12,322 nt of DNA, from assembly GCA_946619625.1 (NCBI GenBank), contig CAMOMF010000121.1:1-12322 (forward strand). The letters are read 5' to 3'. Made by a program: the position numbers and the translations under genes. Position 1 is the first letter of the stretch. Each line of letters starts with the position of its first letter. Below, one piece after another: positions 1 to 7,582 of this stretch. Under the pieces are notes generated by a model that had not been told where the DNA came from, searched no databases, and saw nothing but the letters and a program-made list of their open reading frames with translations. The DNA comes from an uncultured Bacteroidales bacterium. Its GTDB lineage: Bacteria; Bacteroidota; Bacteroidia; Bacteroidales; Paludibacteraceae.

Positions 1-19
1 CTCCCCGTTTGGCGGGGAG
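1..19. other. GC-rich hairpin at left edge of window
   Basis: CTCCCCG (1-7) and CGGGGAG (13-19) are perfect reverse complements around a 5-nt loop. No T-tract follows, so it is not a clean intrinsic terminator. It could be the 3' end or 3' UTR of a gene lying left of the window. All three forward frames close soon after: TGA at 54-56, 65-67 and 73-75. A short C-terminal fragment of an upstream gene is therefore possible but cannot be assigned. Apart from this, 20-173 shows nothing I can name. Confidence 0.35.
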
Positions 20-173
20 ACGCTCCGGGTATTACAATGGTATTACTCGAGATTGAAGTTGGTGTGAAAAAGTGAGAAGTGAAAAAAACGGGGAAATTTG
101 TAATGAGGTGGTTGGGAAGGGTAGGTGGATTTGTAAGATTGGAATTGGCAATTTGCGGTTTTTTGCGAAAATA

Positions 174-205
174 TTTGCATAATTGAAAAAAAAGCAGTAA
201 CTTTG
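174..205 (+). promoter_or_regulatory. Bacteroidota-type promoter for the glucan phosphorylase gene
   Basis: TTTG at 174-177 (-33 element), a 20-bp spacer, then TAACTTTG at 198-205, a perfect match to the TAnnTTTG -7 element of the Bacteroidota primary sigma factor. Transcription should start about 5-7 nt downstream, near 211, giving a 5' leader of roughly 115 nt before the ATG at 328. Confidence 0.8.
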
Positions 206-223
206 CACCCGCAAATGTTGTGT

Positions 224-287
224 TTCCGTAGTTAATATATACGGAACGCTGTTTTGTGCTGCAGGCAGGATGGTCTGTTCTGTCTGC
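224..287 (+). promoter_or_regulatory. Two hairpins in the glgP 5' leader
   Basis: The first hairpin is TTCCGTA (224-230) with TACGGAA (240-246), a perfect 7-bp stem with a 9-nt loop. The second pairs 261-270 with 278-287, ten pairs including two G-U, with a 7-nt loop. Both lie between the predicted start of transcription and the start codon. No known riboswitch is recognised. They may affect mRNA stability or translation, but the function is unknown. Confidence 0.45.
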
Positions 288-327
288 GTGGGATTAAAGA
301 AATAATTAACAATCAATCACATATTTT

Positions 328-2892
328 ATGCGAATTAAAGTAAGTAATGTAAATCCGGTCGTTTGGAAAGACGTAACCGTCCGTGCAAATCTGCCGGAGA
401 ATTTGAAGAAACTGGAAGAACTTGCCTACAACCTGTGGTGGGTTTGGAATCATGAAGGGAAAGAATTGTTCCGTAACATCGACAAAGAGTTGTGGCACCA
501 AGCGGGGAGCAACCCAGTGATGTTGCTGAACACGTTGTCGTATGACAAGATCTTGGAGTTGGGCAAGGACAAGCGTTTCATGGCTGAGTTGTCCCGCGTG
601 TATGCCGATTTCCGCGAGTACATGGACGTCAAGCCGGACAAGAGCAAGCCGTCAATTGCGTATTATTCGATGGAATACGGTCTGAGCAACGTGCTGAAGA
701 TTTATAGTGGCGGTTTGGGTATTCTGGCAGGTGACTACCTGAAAGAGGCATCGGACTGCAACGTGGATATGACAGCCATCGGTTTCCTGTACCGTTTCGG
801 CTATTTCACCCAGACGTTGTCGCCGGAAGGTCAGCAGATTGCCAACTATGAGGCGCAGAACTTCAACAACCTGCCCATTGTACAGGTACGCAACGAAGAC
901 GGCACGCCGTTTGTTGTGAATGTACCGTATCCGGGTCGTTTGGTTTATTCGTACTTGTGGCAAGTGAATGTAGGTCGTATCAAACTGTACCTGTTGGATA
1001 CAGACAACGAGTTGAACTCGGAGTGGGACCGCAGCATCACGCACCAACTATACGGCGGTGACTGGGAGAACCGTATCAAGCAGGAGATTCTGCTGGGTAT
1101 TGGCGGTACGCTGGCACTGAAGCAGTTGGGTATCACGAAGGATGTATATCACTGCAACGAGGGTCACGCTGCCTTGATGGGTCTGCAGCGTTTGGTGGAC
1201 TATGTAGAAGGCGGCTTGAGTTTCAACGAGGCGCTGGAGGTAGTACGTGCCAGCGGTCTGTACACCTGCCATACTCCGGTTCCGGCAGGTCACGACTATT
1301 TCGAGGAGGGCTTGTTCTACAAGTACATGAACGAGTACGCTCCGAAGTTGGGCATTGAGTGGCACGACCTGATAGGTATGGGTCGCACCAATCCGGATGA
1401 CCAGGGCGAGAAATTCTCGATGTCGGTATTTGCGCTGAACACATGCCAGGAGGCGAACGGTGTATCGTGGCTGCATGGTGAGGTAAGCAAGAAGATGTTT
1501 GCACCGGTGTGGCCGGGCTATTTCCCCGAAGAACTGCACGTAAGCTATGTGACCAACGGTGTGCATATGCCTACATGGGCTGCCAGCGAGTGGAAAGCCA
1601 TCTACGAAAAAGAGTTCCCGAAAGAGTGGTTCGCCAACCAGAGCGACCCGAAGATGTGGGCACCGTATGCCGACATGCCGGACGAGTTGGTTTGGAACAC
1701 CCGTATGGCATTGAAGCGCAAACTGATAGACTATATCCGTGTCCAGTTCCGTGAGAGTTGGATGAAGAACCAAGGTGACCCTGCCCGTATTGTGAAGGCG
1801 GTGAACACCATGAAGCCGGAAACGCTGATTATCGGTTTCGCCCGCCGCTTCGCCACCTACAAGCGTGCGCACCTGCTCTTCAATGATTTGGAGCGTCTGG
1901 ACAAGTTGGTAAACAATCCCACCTGCCCTGTTCAGTTCCTGTTTGCCGGTAAGGCTCACCCCGCTGACGGCGCAGGTCAGGGTCTGATCAAACGTATCAT
2001 CGAGATCAGCCGTATGCCGCAGTTCCTCGGCAAGATTGTGTTCCTGGAGAACTACGACATGAGTCTTGCCAAGCGTTTGGTATCCGGCGTAGATATCTGG
2101 ATGAACACACCGACGCGTCCTTTGGAGGCTTCGGGTACATCCGGCGAGAAGGCGCAGATGAACGGTGTGCTGAACTTCTCCGTGTTGGACGGTTGGTGGT
2201 ATGAAGGTTATCGTCAGGGCGCAGGTTGGGCATTGACCGACAAGCGTACGTATGAGAACCAATCGCACCAAGACCAGTTGGATGCCGCGACCATCTACCA
2301 TATGCTGGAGAGCGAGATTATCCCGATGTACTATGCGCGCAACTCGAAGGGTTACAGTCCTGAGTGGGTACAAGCGATTAAGAACTCGATGACTCAGATT
2401 ACTCCGTTCTACACCACCAAGCGGATGATGGACGACTATTTCGACCGCTTCTACAACAAAGAGGCGAAACGTCATCAGTTGCTGGCGGCAGACCACTTCA
2501 AGATAGCCAAAGAGATTGCTGCCTGGAAGGAGAACATGGCGGCTCACTGGGATGAGATCGAGGTGAAGAACGTCATCATGCCGGAAGAGATGCTTGCCAA
2601 CCCGCAGGTGGGTGACAGTTACAAACTGGAGGTAGTGCTGGATACGAAGGGCTTGAATGATAAAGGCTTGGGTGTAGAACTGGTGGCAGTCCGCTCGGGT
2701 CTGCACAACAACGACCACCTGTACTCAGTGAAAGAACTGCCGTTGGTGAAATCAGAAGGTTCGGTCCTGACGTTTGCGCGTGAGTTCACGCTGGACTATG
2801 CAGGCCACCTGAAGTTCGGTTTCCGTCTGTTCCCGAAGAACGACTTGCTGCCGCATCGTATGGACTTCGCTTACGTACGCTGGTTGTCGTAA
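328..2892 (+). CDS. glgP: Alpha-glucan (glycogen) phosphorylase, DUF3417-containing type
   Basis: A PLP-dependent GT35 phosphorylase, 854 aa, that releases glucose-1-phosphate from alpha-1,4-glucan in the cytoplasm. Residues about 10-110 form the N-terminal segment (DUF3417) typical of the short TIGR02094-type alpha-glucan phosphorylases, with a NLWWVWN motif. The phosphorylase core follows, with SMEYGL and a glycine-rich SGGLGILAGDYLKEASD region, HCNEGHA, TNGVHMPTW and FARRFATYKR. The PLP-site block EASGTSGEKAQMNG places the Schiff-base lysine at K608, followed by NFSVLDGWW. The ATG at 328 is preceded by A/T-rich sequence and a clear promoter at 174-205, and the N-terminal domain begins at once, which supports this start. 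The gene appears monocistronic here and runs convergently into aroB with 5 bp between stops. Family assignment is firm. The preference for glycogen over maltodextrin is inferred. Confidence 0.93.
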   Translation: MRIKVSNVNPVVWKDVTVRANLPENLKKLEELAYNLWWVWNHEGKELFRNIDKELWHQAGSNPVMLLNTLSYDKILELGKDKRFMAELSRVYADFREYMDVKPDKSKPSIAYYSMEYGLSNVLKIYSGGLGILAGDYLKEASDCNVDMTAIGFLYRFGYFTQTLSPEGQQIANYEAQNFNNLPIVQVRNEDGTPFVVNVPYPGRLVYSYLWQVNVGRIKLYLLDTDNELNSEWDRSITHQLYGGDWENRIKQEILLGIGGTLALKQLGITKDVYHCNEGHAALMGLQRLVDYVEGGLSFNEALEVVRASGLYTCHTPVPAGHDYFEEGLFYKYMNEYAPKLGIEWHDLIGMGRTNPDDQGEKFSMSVFALNTCQEANGVSWLHGEVSKKMFAPVWPGYFPEELHVSYVTNGVHMPTWAASEWKAIYEKEFPKEWFANQSDPKMWAPYADMPDELVWNTRMALKRKLIDYIRVQFRESWMKNQGDPARIVKAVNTMKPETLIIGFARRFATYKRAHLLFNDLERLDKLVNNPTCPVQFLFAGKAHPADGAGQGLIKRIIEISRMPQFLGKIVFLENYDMSLAKRLVSGVDIWMNTPTRPLEASGTSGEKAQMNGVLNFSVLDGWWYEGYRQGAGWALTDKRTYENQSHQDQLDAATIYHMLESEIIPMYYARNSKGYSPEWVQAIKNSMTQITPFYTTKRMMDDYFDRFYNKEAKRHQLLAADHFKIAKEIAAWKENMAAHWDEIEVKNVIMPEEMLANPQVGDSYKLEVVLDTKGLNDKGLGVELVAVRSGLHNNDHLYSVKELPLVKSEGSVLTFAREFTLDYAGHLKFGFRLFPKNDLLPHRMDFAYVRWLS

Positions 2893-2897
2893 GCCGT

Positions 2898-3941
2898 TTA
2901 GCAGTTGAAGAGGAAGTCCAGCGCACCGCGGATTTCCTCTTCAGTTGCGCTACAGCCTAATTGGTAGTTGCCCACGGAGCGGAGCAGGGTGAAAGTGATG
3001 CGGTCGGGAGTCGGGTTTTTCTTGTCGTGCTGCATGAGTTCGATGAGTTCATCGTAGTCCTTGCAAGGGCAGACAGGCTTGCCGTAATACTGTTTCATGA
3101 TTGCCACAACGGCCTGTAGGTCACGCTCGGGGAACCCCAGTTTGCAAAGGGACAGGTATAGTTCTGCCACCATACCATAGAGTACGGCGTATCCGTGCAG
3201 GAGGGGCTCGTTGTCATGACGGAGACTGTATTCCTCAATCGCATGTCCGATGGTGTGTCCGAAATTGAGCGTTTGGCGCATGCCGGTCTCTTCGGGGTCG
3301 CTATCCACGATGTAGTTCTTGATATCCACGGAGCGTGTGATCAGTTCCTGCAGCAGTGCGGGGTCGGGTCGGTCCAAGTCGAAGGCGCGGATAGAGGCGA
3401 GTTCGAGCGGCGAGGAGATGAGTGCATGCTTGATCATCTCGGCAAATCCGGACAAGAACTGCTTGCGTGGCAGGGTGTTCAGGAACACAGGGTCGATGAT
3501 TGTCTGTTTGGCCTCACGGATGAGACCTATCTCATTCTTGAATCCCCCGTAGTTGAAACCGGTCTTGCCGCCATTGGCAGCATCGACCATGCCGAGCAGT
3601 GTCGTGGGGATGTTGATCCAAGGCATGCCCCGCTTGAAGGTGGCGGCTGCAAACCCGCCCATGTCGGTCAGCACTCCGCCGCCGAGGCAGAATAGCAGCG
3701 AGTGGCGTGTGGCGTTTCGTTGCTCAAGAAACTGCCAGATCAGTTCCACGGTGTGGAGTGTTTTGTGCGCCTCACCGGCCGGGATACACAATATTTGTTC
3801 GGCGGGAAGGGGTAGCGTCTTGAGGATGATGGGTAGCGAGTGAACACGTGTATTCTCGTCCACCAAAATGAAAACTTGCTCCAACGGAGTCAATGCAGTC
3901 TGCTCGCGCAGTGCGAGGTCGATGTCGGTTGTAATAATCAT
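2898..3941 (-). CDS. aroB: 3-dehydroquinate synthase
   Basis: The second step of the shikimate pathway: conversion of DAHP to 3-dehydroquinate, using NAD+ and a divalent metal. The protein is 347 aa, the normal family length. Visible motifs are PAGEAHK (54-60), the NAD-binding GGGVLTDMGGF (87-97), RG (104-105), PTTLL plus MVDAANGGKTGFN (112-130), KNEIG (135-139), FAEMIKHA (166-173) and NFGHTIGHAIE (226-236). Likely metal ligands are E168, H229 and H249, by analogy with characterised AroB enzymes. The reading frame stays open 43 codons upstream to 4070, but that would run over the thioredoxin start. The ATG at 3941 matches the family N-terminus and lies 20 bp after a TAnnTTTG promoter, so the shorter form is chosen. 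It is divergent from the thioredoxin-led cluster and convergent with glgP. Confidence 0.94.
   Translation of the reverse strand: MIITTDIDLALREQTALTPLEQVFILVDENTRVHSLPIILKTLPLPAEQILCIPAGEAHKTLHTVELIWQFLEQRNATRHSLLFCLGGGVLTDMGGFAAATFKRGMPWINIPTTLLGMVDAANGGKTGFNYGGFKNEIGLIREAKQTIIDPVFLNTLPRKQFLSGFAEMIKHALISSPLELASIRAFDLDRPDPALLQELITRSVDIKNYIVDSDPEETGMRQTLNFGHTIGHAIEEYSLRHDNEPLLHGYAVLYGMVAELYLSLCKLGFPERDLQAVVAIMKQYYGKPVCPCKDYDELIELMQHDKKNPTPDRITFTLLRSVGNYQLGCSATEEEIRGALDFLFNC
2906..2943. repeat. 10-bp inverted repeat at the 3' end of aroB
   Basis: TGAAGAGGAA (2906-2915) and TTCCTCTTCA (2934-2943) are perfect reverse complements, 18 nt apart, just past the glgP stop and inside the last codons of aroB. 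No T-tract follows on either strand. It could slow or stabilise the 3' ends of the two convergent transcripts, or simply reflect the coding sequence for a run of Glu and a Phe-rich C-terminus. Confidence 0.3.
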
Positions 3942-3961
3942 GATTGAATCAAAATAGGCTG

Positions 3962-3992
3962 CAAAGATACTGCTTTTTTTGAAACTACGCAA
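3962..3992 (-). promoter_or_regulatory. Bacteroidota-type promoter for aroB
   Basis: Read on the minus strand, TTG (3992-3990) is followed after 20 bp by TATCTTTG (3969-3962), a perfect TAnnTTTG. Transcription would start about 3955, leaving a leader of roughly 15 nt before the ATG at 3941. The -33 region is shared with the 79-bp divergent spacer in front of the thioredoxin gene. Confidence 0.7.
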
Positions 3993-4020
3993 CAAAAACA
4001 GGGTAAAAACATCATATTTT

Positions 4021-4437
4021 ATGAAAAAATTGCTTCTTATAGTCCTCATCTGTGCATTTTCGGGTATCATTTATGCCCAAGACGAAGTGCACTACCTGAG
4101 TACGATGGATTTCAAGTCGCGGGTGTTTGACTACACGCGTGATTCCGTATGGAATTATAAGGGCGAGAAGCCTTGTATCATTGACTTGTACGCCGACTGG
4201 TGCGGTCCATGCAGACGTTTGGGACCTATTCTGGCAGAGTTGGCGGAAGAGCACTGCGACGAGGTGGTTTTCTACAAGGTGAATGTGGATCGCGAGCGGG
4301 AACTGGCGTACTATTTTCAGGCAAGTTCCATCCCCATGCTGGTATTCATACCGGTGCACGGCATGCCGCAGGTGTTGCGCGGATTGCGACCCAAAGAGCA
4401 GTTGGAGACAATAATACAAGAGTTTTTATTAAAGTAA
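4021..4437 (+). CDS. Exported thioredoxin-fold protein
   Basis: 138 aa. Residues 1-19 are a signal peptide: Met-Lys-Lys, then a hydrophobic run, with a likely cleavage after IIYA. The mature part is a compact thioredoxin fold with the active-site motif WCGPC (60-64) preceded by IDLYAD, and the cis-proline in SSIPML (P105). It is therefore likely a periplasmic or envelope thiol:disulfide oxidoreductase. Partners are not shown by the sequence; the classical WCGPC motif suits reduction or general redox exchange. An alternative upstream TTG at 3979 is rejected because the ATG at 4021 begins exactly at the Met-Lys-Lys of the signal peptide. It is the first gene of the forward cluster, 12 bp before the antiporter. 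No clear forward TAnnTTTG box is visible in the 79-bp upstream spacer. Confidence 0.88.
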   Translation: MKKLLLIVLICAFSGIIYAQDEVHYLSTMDFKSRVFDYTRDSVWNYKGEKPCIIDLYADWCGPCRRLGPILAELAEEHCDEVVFYKVNVDRERELAYYFQASSIPMLVFIPVHGMPQVLRGLRPKEQLETIIQEFLLK

Positions 4438-4449
4438 GGTACAAGCGAA

Positions 4450-6063
4450 ATGACACTCTCTTCCAATCATGTTGAATTGATGCTGTTGATTCTATCGCTG
4501 CTGTTTTTTGCCAGCATTTTTACTGACAAATTGAGCAGCAAGCTGGGCATTCCCGCCTTGTTGTTATTCCTGGCGGTGGGAATGCTTTTCGGCGAAGACG
4601 GACTGGTAGGCATACAATTCAACAACACTGACGGTGCGGAAATTCTGGGTAGTATAGCACTGTGTGTCATCCTGTTTGCGGGTGGCATGGGTACTAAGTT
4701 TGTGGACATCCGTCCGATAATGTGGCCGGGCACGATGCTTGCAACAGTGGGCGTGGCACTGACGTGGCTGCTGAGCGGATTGGCGATTTGGGGTGTGTTC
4801 AGCCTGTTTGGCAGTGACAACCCGGTGTCGCTGTCTTTCGCCTTGCTGATGGCGGCTACGATGTCCTCAACCGATGCGTCTTCGGTATTCTCCATCCTGG
4901 GCAATAACGGTATTCGCTTGAAGCATAACCTACGTCCGTTGCTGGAGTTGGAGTCGGGGAGTAATGACCCGATGGCGTACATCATCACCGTGACGATGAT
5001 AGATGTGCTGACCAAACAACAACCAGCATGGCAGGTAGGATTGGGCGTGTTCATCTCCATCACGTGGAGTGTGGTCTTCGGCATAGTGGTGGGTTTCGGT
5101 TTTGCCAAACTGTTGACCATATGGATGAACAAGATGTCGCTCAGCAACTCCAGTCTGTACCCTATTCTGATTCTGACAGCCTGCATCTTTATCTACTCGA
5201 TGGCGTATTTTATGGGCGGGAACAGTTATCTGGCGGTGTATATAGGCGGTCTGGTGATAGGTAACAGCAAGTTCCCCTACAAGCGTAACACGATGGGATT
5301 TATTGACGGCATGTCGTGGCTGTTCCAGTTGCTGATGTTCCTTATTTTGGGCTTGTTGGTAAGCCCGCACAATTTGGGCAAAGTGATTGTTCCCGCATTG
5401 ATTGTGAGCGCTATCATGATATTGATCGCCCGCCCGTTGGCAGTGTATCTGTCGCTGTTGCCGTTCAAGAAATTCAACCGGATAGACAAGGCGTATGTGT
5501 CCTGGGTGGGACTGAAAGGTGCGGTGCCGATTATTCTGGCAATCAAGTGCGCCTCGGACGGAGTGCCCCATTCGGATGTACTGTTCAACATTGCTTTTGT
5601 GTGCACGATTGTGTCGCTGCTGACGCAGGGGACGACCCTGTCGTGGATTGCCAGGAAACTGAAACTGACCCTGCCCCAGCAAGACAGGCAGGAGCCGACC
5701 CACTTCGATATCAGCCTGCCGGAAGAGATTGAGGAAAAAGCGATTGAGGTGGTTGTGACGGAAGAGATGGCACCAAACCCCGTGCACCTGAAGGACTTGG
5801 GGTTGGACAAGAACTCGTTGGTGATTATCCTCCGCCGCGGCGACGAGTATCTGTTCCCCAACGGCCAGACCTTGATACAAGAGGGCGACTACCTGTTGGT
5901 GATGTCCGACCAAGAACATGCCCTTGTCCGCACCTATGATGACAAGATGTGGGAACTGGAGTTGATTCGTAACACCGGTGAGTTCTTCTCCAACGTGCTT
6001 CACACCGAAGAACGCAAACACCGGGCTTTCCGGCGCCGGTTCAAAAAGAAAGAAAAAGTATGA
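4450..6063 (+). CDS. K+/H+ (or Na+/H+) antiporter of the CPA1 NhaP2/CvrA type
   Basis: A 537-aa inner-membrane protein. Residues 1-400 contain about a dozen hydrophobic segments typical of CPA1 exchangers. The ion-site region STDASSVF (140-147) and ESGSNDP (168-174, carrying the conserved Asn-Asp pair) is clear, as is the late motif SWVGLKGAVPI (351-361). Residues about 420-505 are soluble and beta-rich, and resemble an RCK-C/TrkA-C ligand-binding domain, the arrangement of NhaP2 (CvrA/YcgO). A strongly basic tail, FRRRFKKKEKV, ends the protein. NhaP2-type proteins exchange cytoplasmic K+ (some Na+) for H+, and the RCK domain usually senses nucleotides or ions. Its stop overlaps the next start as ATGA, so translation of the pair is probably coupled. 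The ion specificity is inferred. Confidence 0.88.
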   Translation: MTLSSNHVELMLLILSLLFFASIFTDKLSSKLGIPALLLFLAVGMLFGEDGLVGIQFNNTDGAEILGSIALCVILFAGGMGTKFVDIRPIMWPGTMLATVGVALTWLLSGLAIWGVFSLFGSDNPVSLSFALLMAATMSSTDASSVFSILGNNGIRLKHNLRPLLELESGSNDPMAYIITVTMIDVLTKQQPAWQVGLGVFISITWSVVFGIVVGFGFAKLLTIWMNKMSLSNSSLYPILILTACIFIYSMAYFMGGNSYLAVYIGGLVIGNSKFPYKRNTMGFIDGMSWLFQLLMFLILGLLVSPHNLGKVIVPALIVSAIMILIARPLAVYLSLLPFKKFNRIDKAYVSWVGLKGAVPIILAIKCASDGVPHSDVLFNIAFVCTIVSLLTQGTTLSWIARKLKLTLPQQDRQEPTHFDISLPEEIEEKAIEVVVTEEMAPNPVHLKDLGLDKNSLVIILRRGDEYLFPNGQTLIQEGDYLLVMSDQEHALVRTYDDKMWELELIRNTGEFFSNVLHTEERKHRAFRRRFKKKEKV

Positions 6064-7580
6064 AAACAACCGTATTCCTTACCGGCGCAACCGGTACGAT
6101 GGGGTGGGCAGGTCTGCAAGAACTGCTCGCTCACAAAGAGAATTATATCATACGCGTCCTTGCCCGCAAAAGCAAGAAGAACGTGCAGTTGTTGTCACCC
6201 ATTGAGAAGGATATTGAAATTATCTGGGGTGACCTTCGTGACTATGATGCGGTTTTGCGGGGGCGGGCCGGCGCGGATATCGTGCTGCATGTGGGTGGCA
6301 TGGTTTCGCCCAAGGCGGACTATCAGCCTACGCTCACCCGCCAGATCAACATGGCTGCGGCGGAGAACGTCACCAAGGCGGTGTTGGCGCAGGGCGAGAA
6401 ACAACCCAAAGTGGTGTATATAGGCTCGGTGGCACAGATGGGTGACCGCCGCGAGCCGCTGCATTGGTGCCGCACGGGTGACCCTGTCTGCGTGAGTGCC
6501 TACGACCATTACGGCGTAACCAAAGTGGCGGCAGAACGACTCATTACCGACTCGGGAATCCGCCGGTGGGTGAGTCTTAGACAGTCGGGAATATTGTATC
6601 CCGCCATCCTGAAGAACTACGACCCTATCATGTTCCATGTGCCCGTTCGCGGGGTGCTCGAGTGGGCAACGGTGGAGGACTCAGGCAGGCTGTTGGAGCG
6701 CGTATGCCGGCCCGATGTGCCCGAAGAGTTCTGGAAACGGTACTACAACATCGGCTCGGGGGCTTCGTACAGAATCAGCAATTACAAGTTCGAATGCCTG
6801 CTGCTGGATGCCATCGGATGTCCTGCGCCGACCAAGATATTTGAAAGCAAATGGTTCACTACGCGCAATTTCCATGGCGCTTGGTATCTGGATAGCGATG
6901 TGCTGGAGAACTACCTCCATTTCCGCGAGAACCTGCCCGTAGAGGACTATTTCCGCAGGCTTGCCGCTTCGCCGGAACTGCCATTGGGAATACGTTTTGC
7001 AGCCAAGACACGGGCGGCGAAACTGGTGCCGCATATCGTCAAACTGGCGATGTGGTTCATGGCTAACAGCAAAGAGCATGGCACGCAGTGGTGGATTAAG
7101 AATAAGGTACGCGCACGCATTAACGCGTATTATGGTTCTTTGCAGAAATACCAAGCCATCCCCGATTGGGACAGGATGGACCTGACCGAACCTACACAGC
7201 AGCAAGTGGTGCTGAATCATGGTTATGACGAGACCAAGCCGCTTAGTGAGTTGACCATTGAAGACATGCAGCAAGCGGCGGCGTTCCGTGGCGGCAAGTG
7301 CCTGAGTGAGACGATGGTGAAGGGCGACCTGGATACGCGTCTTACGTGGCAGAGTGCCTCAGGACATCAGTTCGAGGCTTCGCCCAGACTGATTCTGCTG
7401 GGCGGACACTGGGACTACCTGGACATGCCTTGGCCCTATGCCGGTGAACCGGGAGAGCGTCCGTGGCATTGGGACGCTGTGGCGAAGGAGAATCCTTTCT
7501 TTGCACAGTTGTGGAGTCCCCTGCACGATGCGAATGAGAATAATATTTACGGGGCGGAAATCTTTAAGGGCTGGGATTGA
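6060..7580 (+). CDS. Extended SDR / NAD(P)-dependent epimerase-dehydratase-like protein with long C-terminal extension
   Basis: 506 aa, cytoplasmic. Residues 1-300 form an extended short-chain dehydrogenase fold: TGATGTMG (8-15, nucleotide-binding glycine motif), GDLRD (57-61), IGSVAQMG (121-128, candidate catalytic Ser123) and YGVTK (151-155, the YxxxK catalytic pair). Most family members end near 300-350 residues. Here a further 170 or so residues (about 335-506) carry many Trp and aromatic residues, with blocks such as WWIKNKVRARINAYYGSL and a C-terminal GGHWDYLDMPWPY. I do not recognise that part as a named domain. The substrate cannot be deduced; sugar nucleotide, steroid or lipid-linked substrates are all possible. 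Translation is probably coupled to the antiporter (4-bp overlap) and to the helicase (2-bp gap). Confidence 0.82.
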   Translation: MKTTVFLTGATGTMGWAGLQELLAHKENYIIRVLARKSKKNVQLLSPIEKDIEIIWGDLRDYDAVLRGRAGADIVLHVGGMVSPKADYQPTLTRQINMAAAENVTKAVLAQGEKQPKVVYIGSVAQMGDRREPLHWCRTGDPVCVSAYDHYGVTKVAAERLITDSGIRRWVSLRQSGILYPAILKNYDPIMFHVPVRGVLEWATVEDSGRLLERVCRPDVPEEFWKRYYNIGSGASYRISNYKFECLLLDAIGCPAPTKIFESKWFTTRNFHGAWYLDSDVLENYLHFRENLPVEDYFRRLAASPELPLGIRFAAKTRAAKLVPHIVKLAMWFMANSKEHGTQWWIKNKVRARINAYYGSLQKYQAIPDWDRMDLTEPTQQQVVLNHGYDETKPLSELTIEDMQQAAAFRGGKCLSETMVKGDLDTRLTWQSASGHQFEASPRLILLGGHWDYLDMPWPYAGEPGERPWHWDAVAKENPFFAQLWSPLHDANENNIYGAEIFKGWD

Positions 7581-7582
7581 TT

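Noticed and set aside
1048..2718. 556-codon open frame on the minus strand inside glgP
   Set aside because: It is a shadow of the codon bias of the phosphorylase gene: no recognisable domain, odd His/Val/Leu-rich composition, and complete overlap with a certain gene.
3942..4070. 43-codon N-terminal extension of aroB
   Set aside because: It would run across the aroB promoter and the thioredoxin start; the family N-terminus corresponds to the ATG at 3941.
4930..6069. 379-codon minus-strand open frame inside the antiporter gene
   Set aside because: His/Gln-rich composition and full overlap with a clear membrane transporter; no motif or start context.
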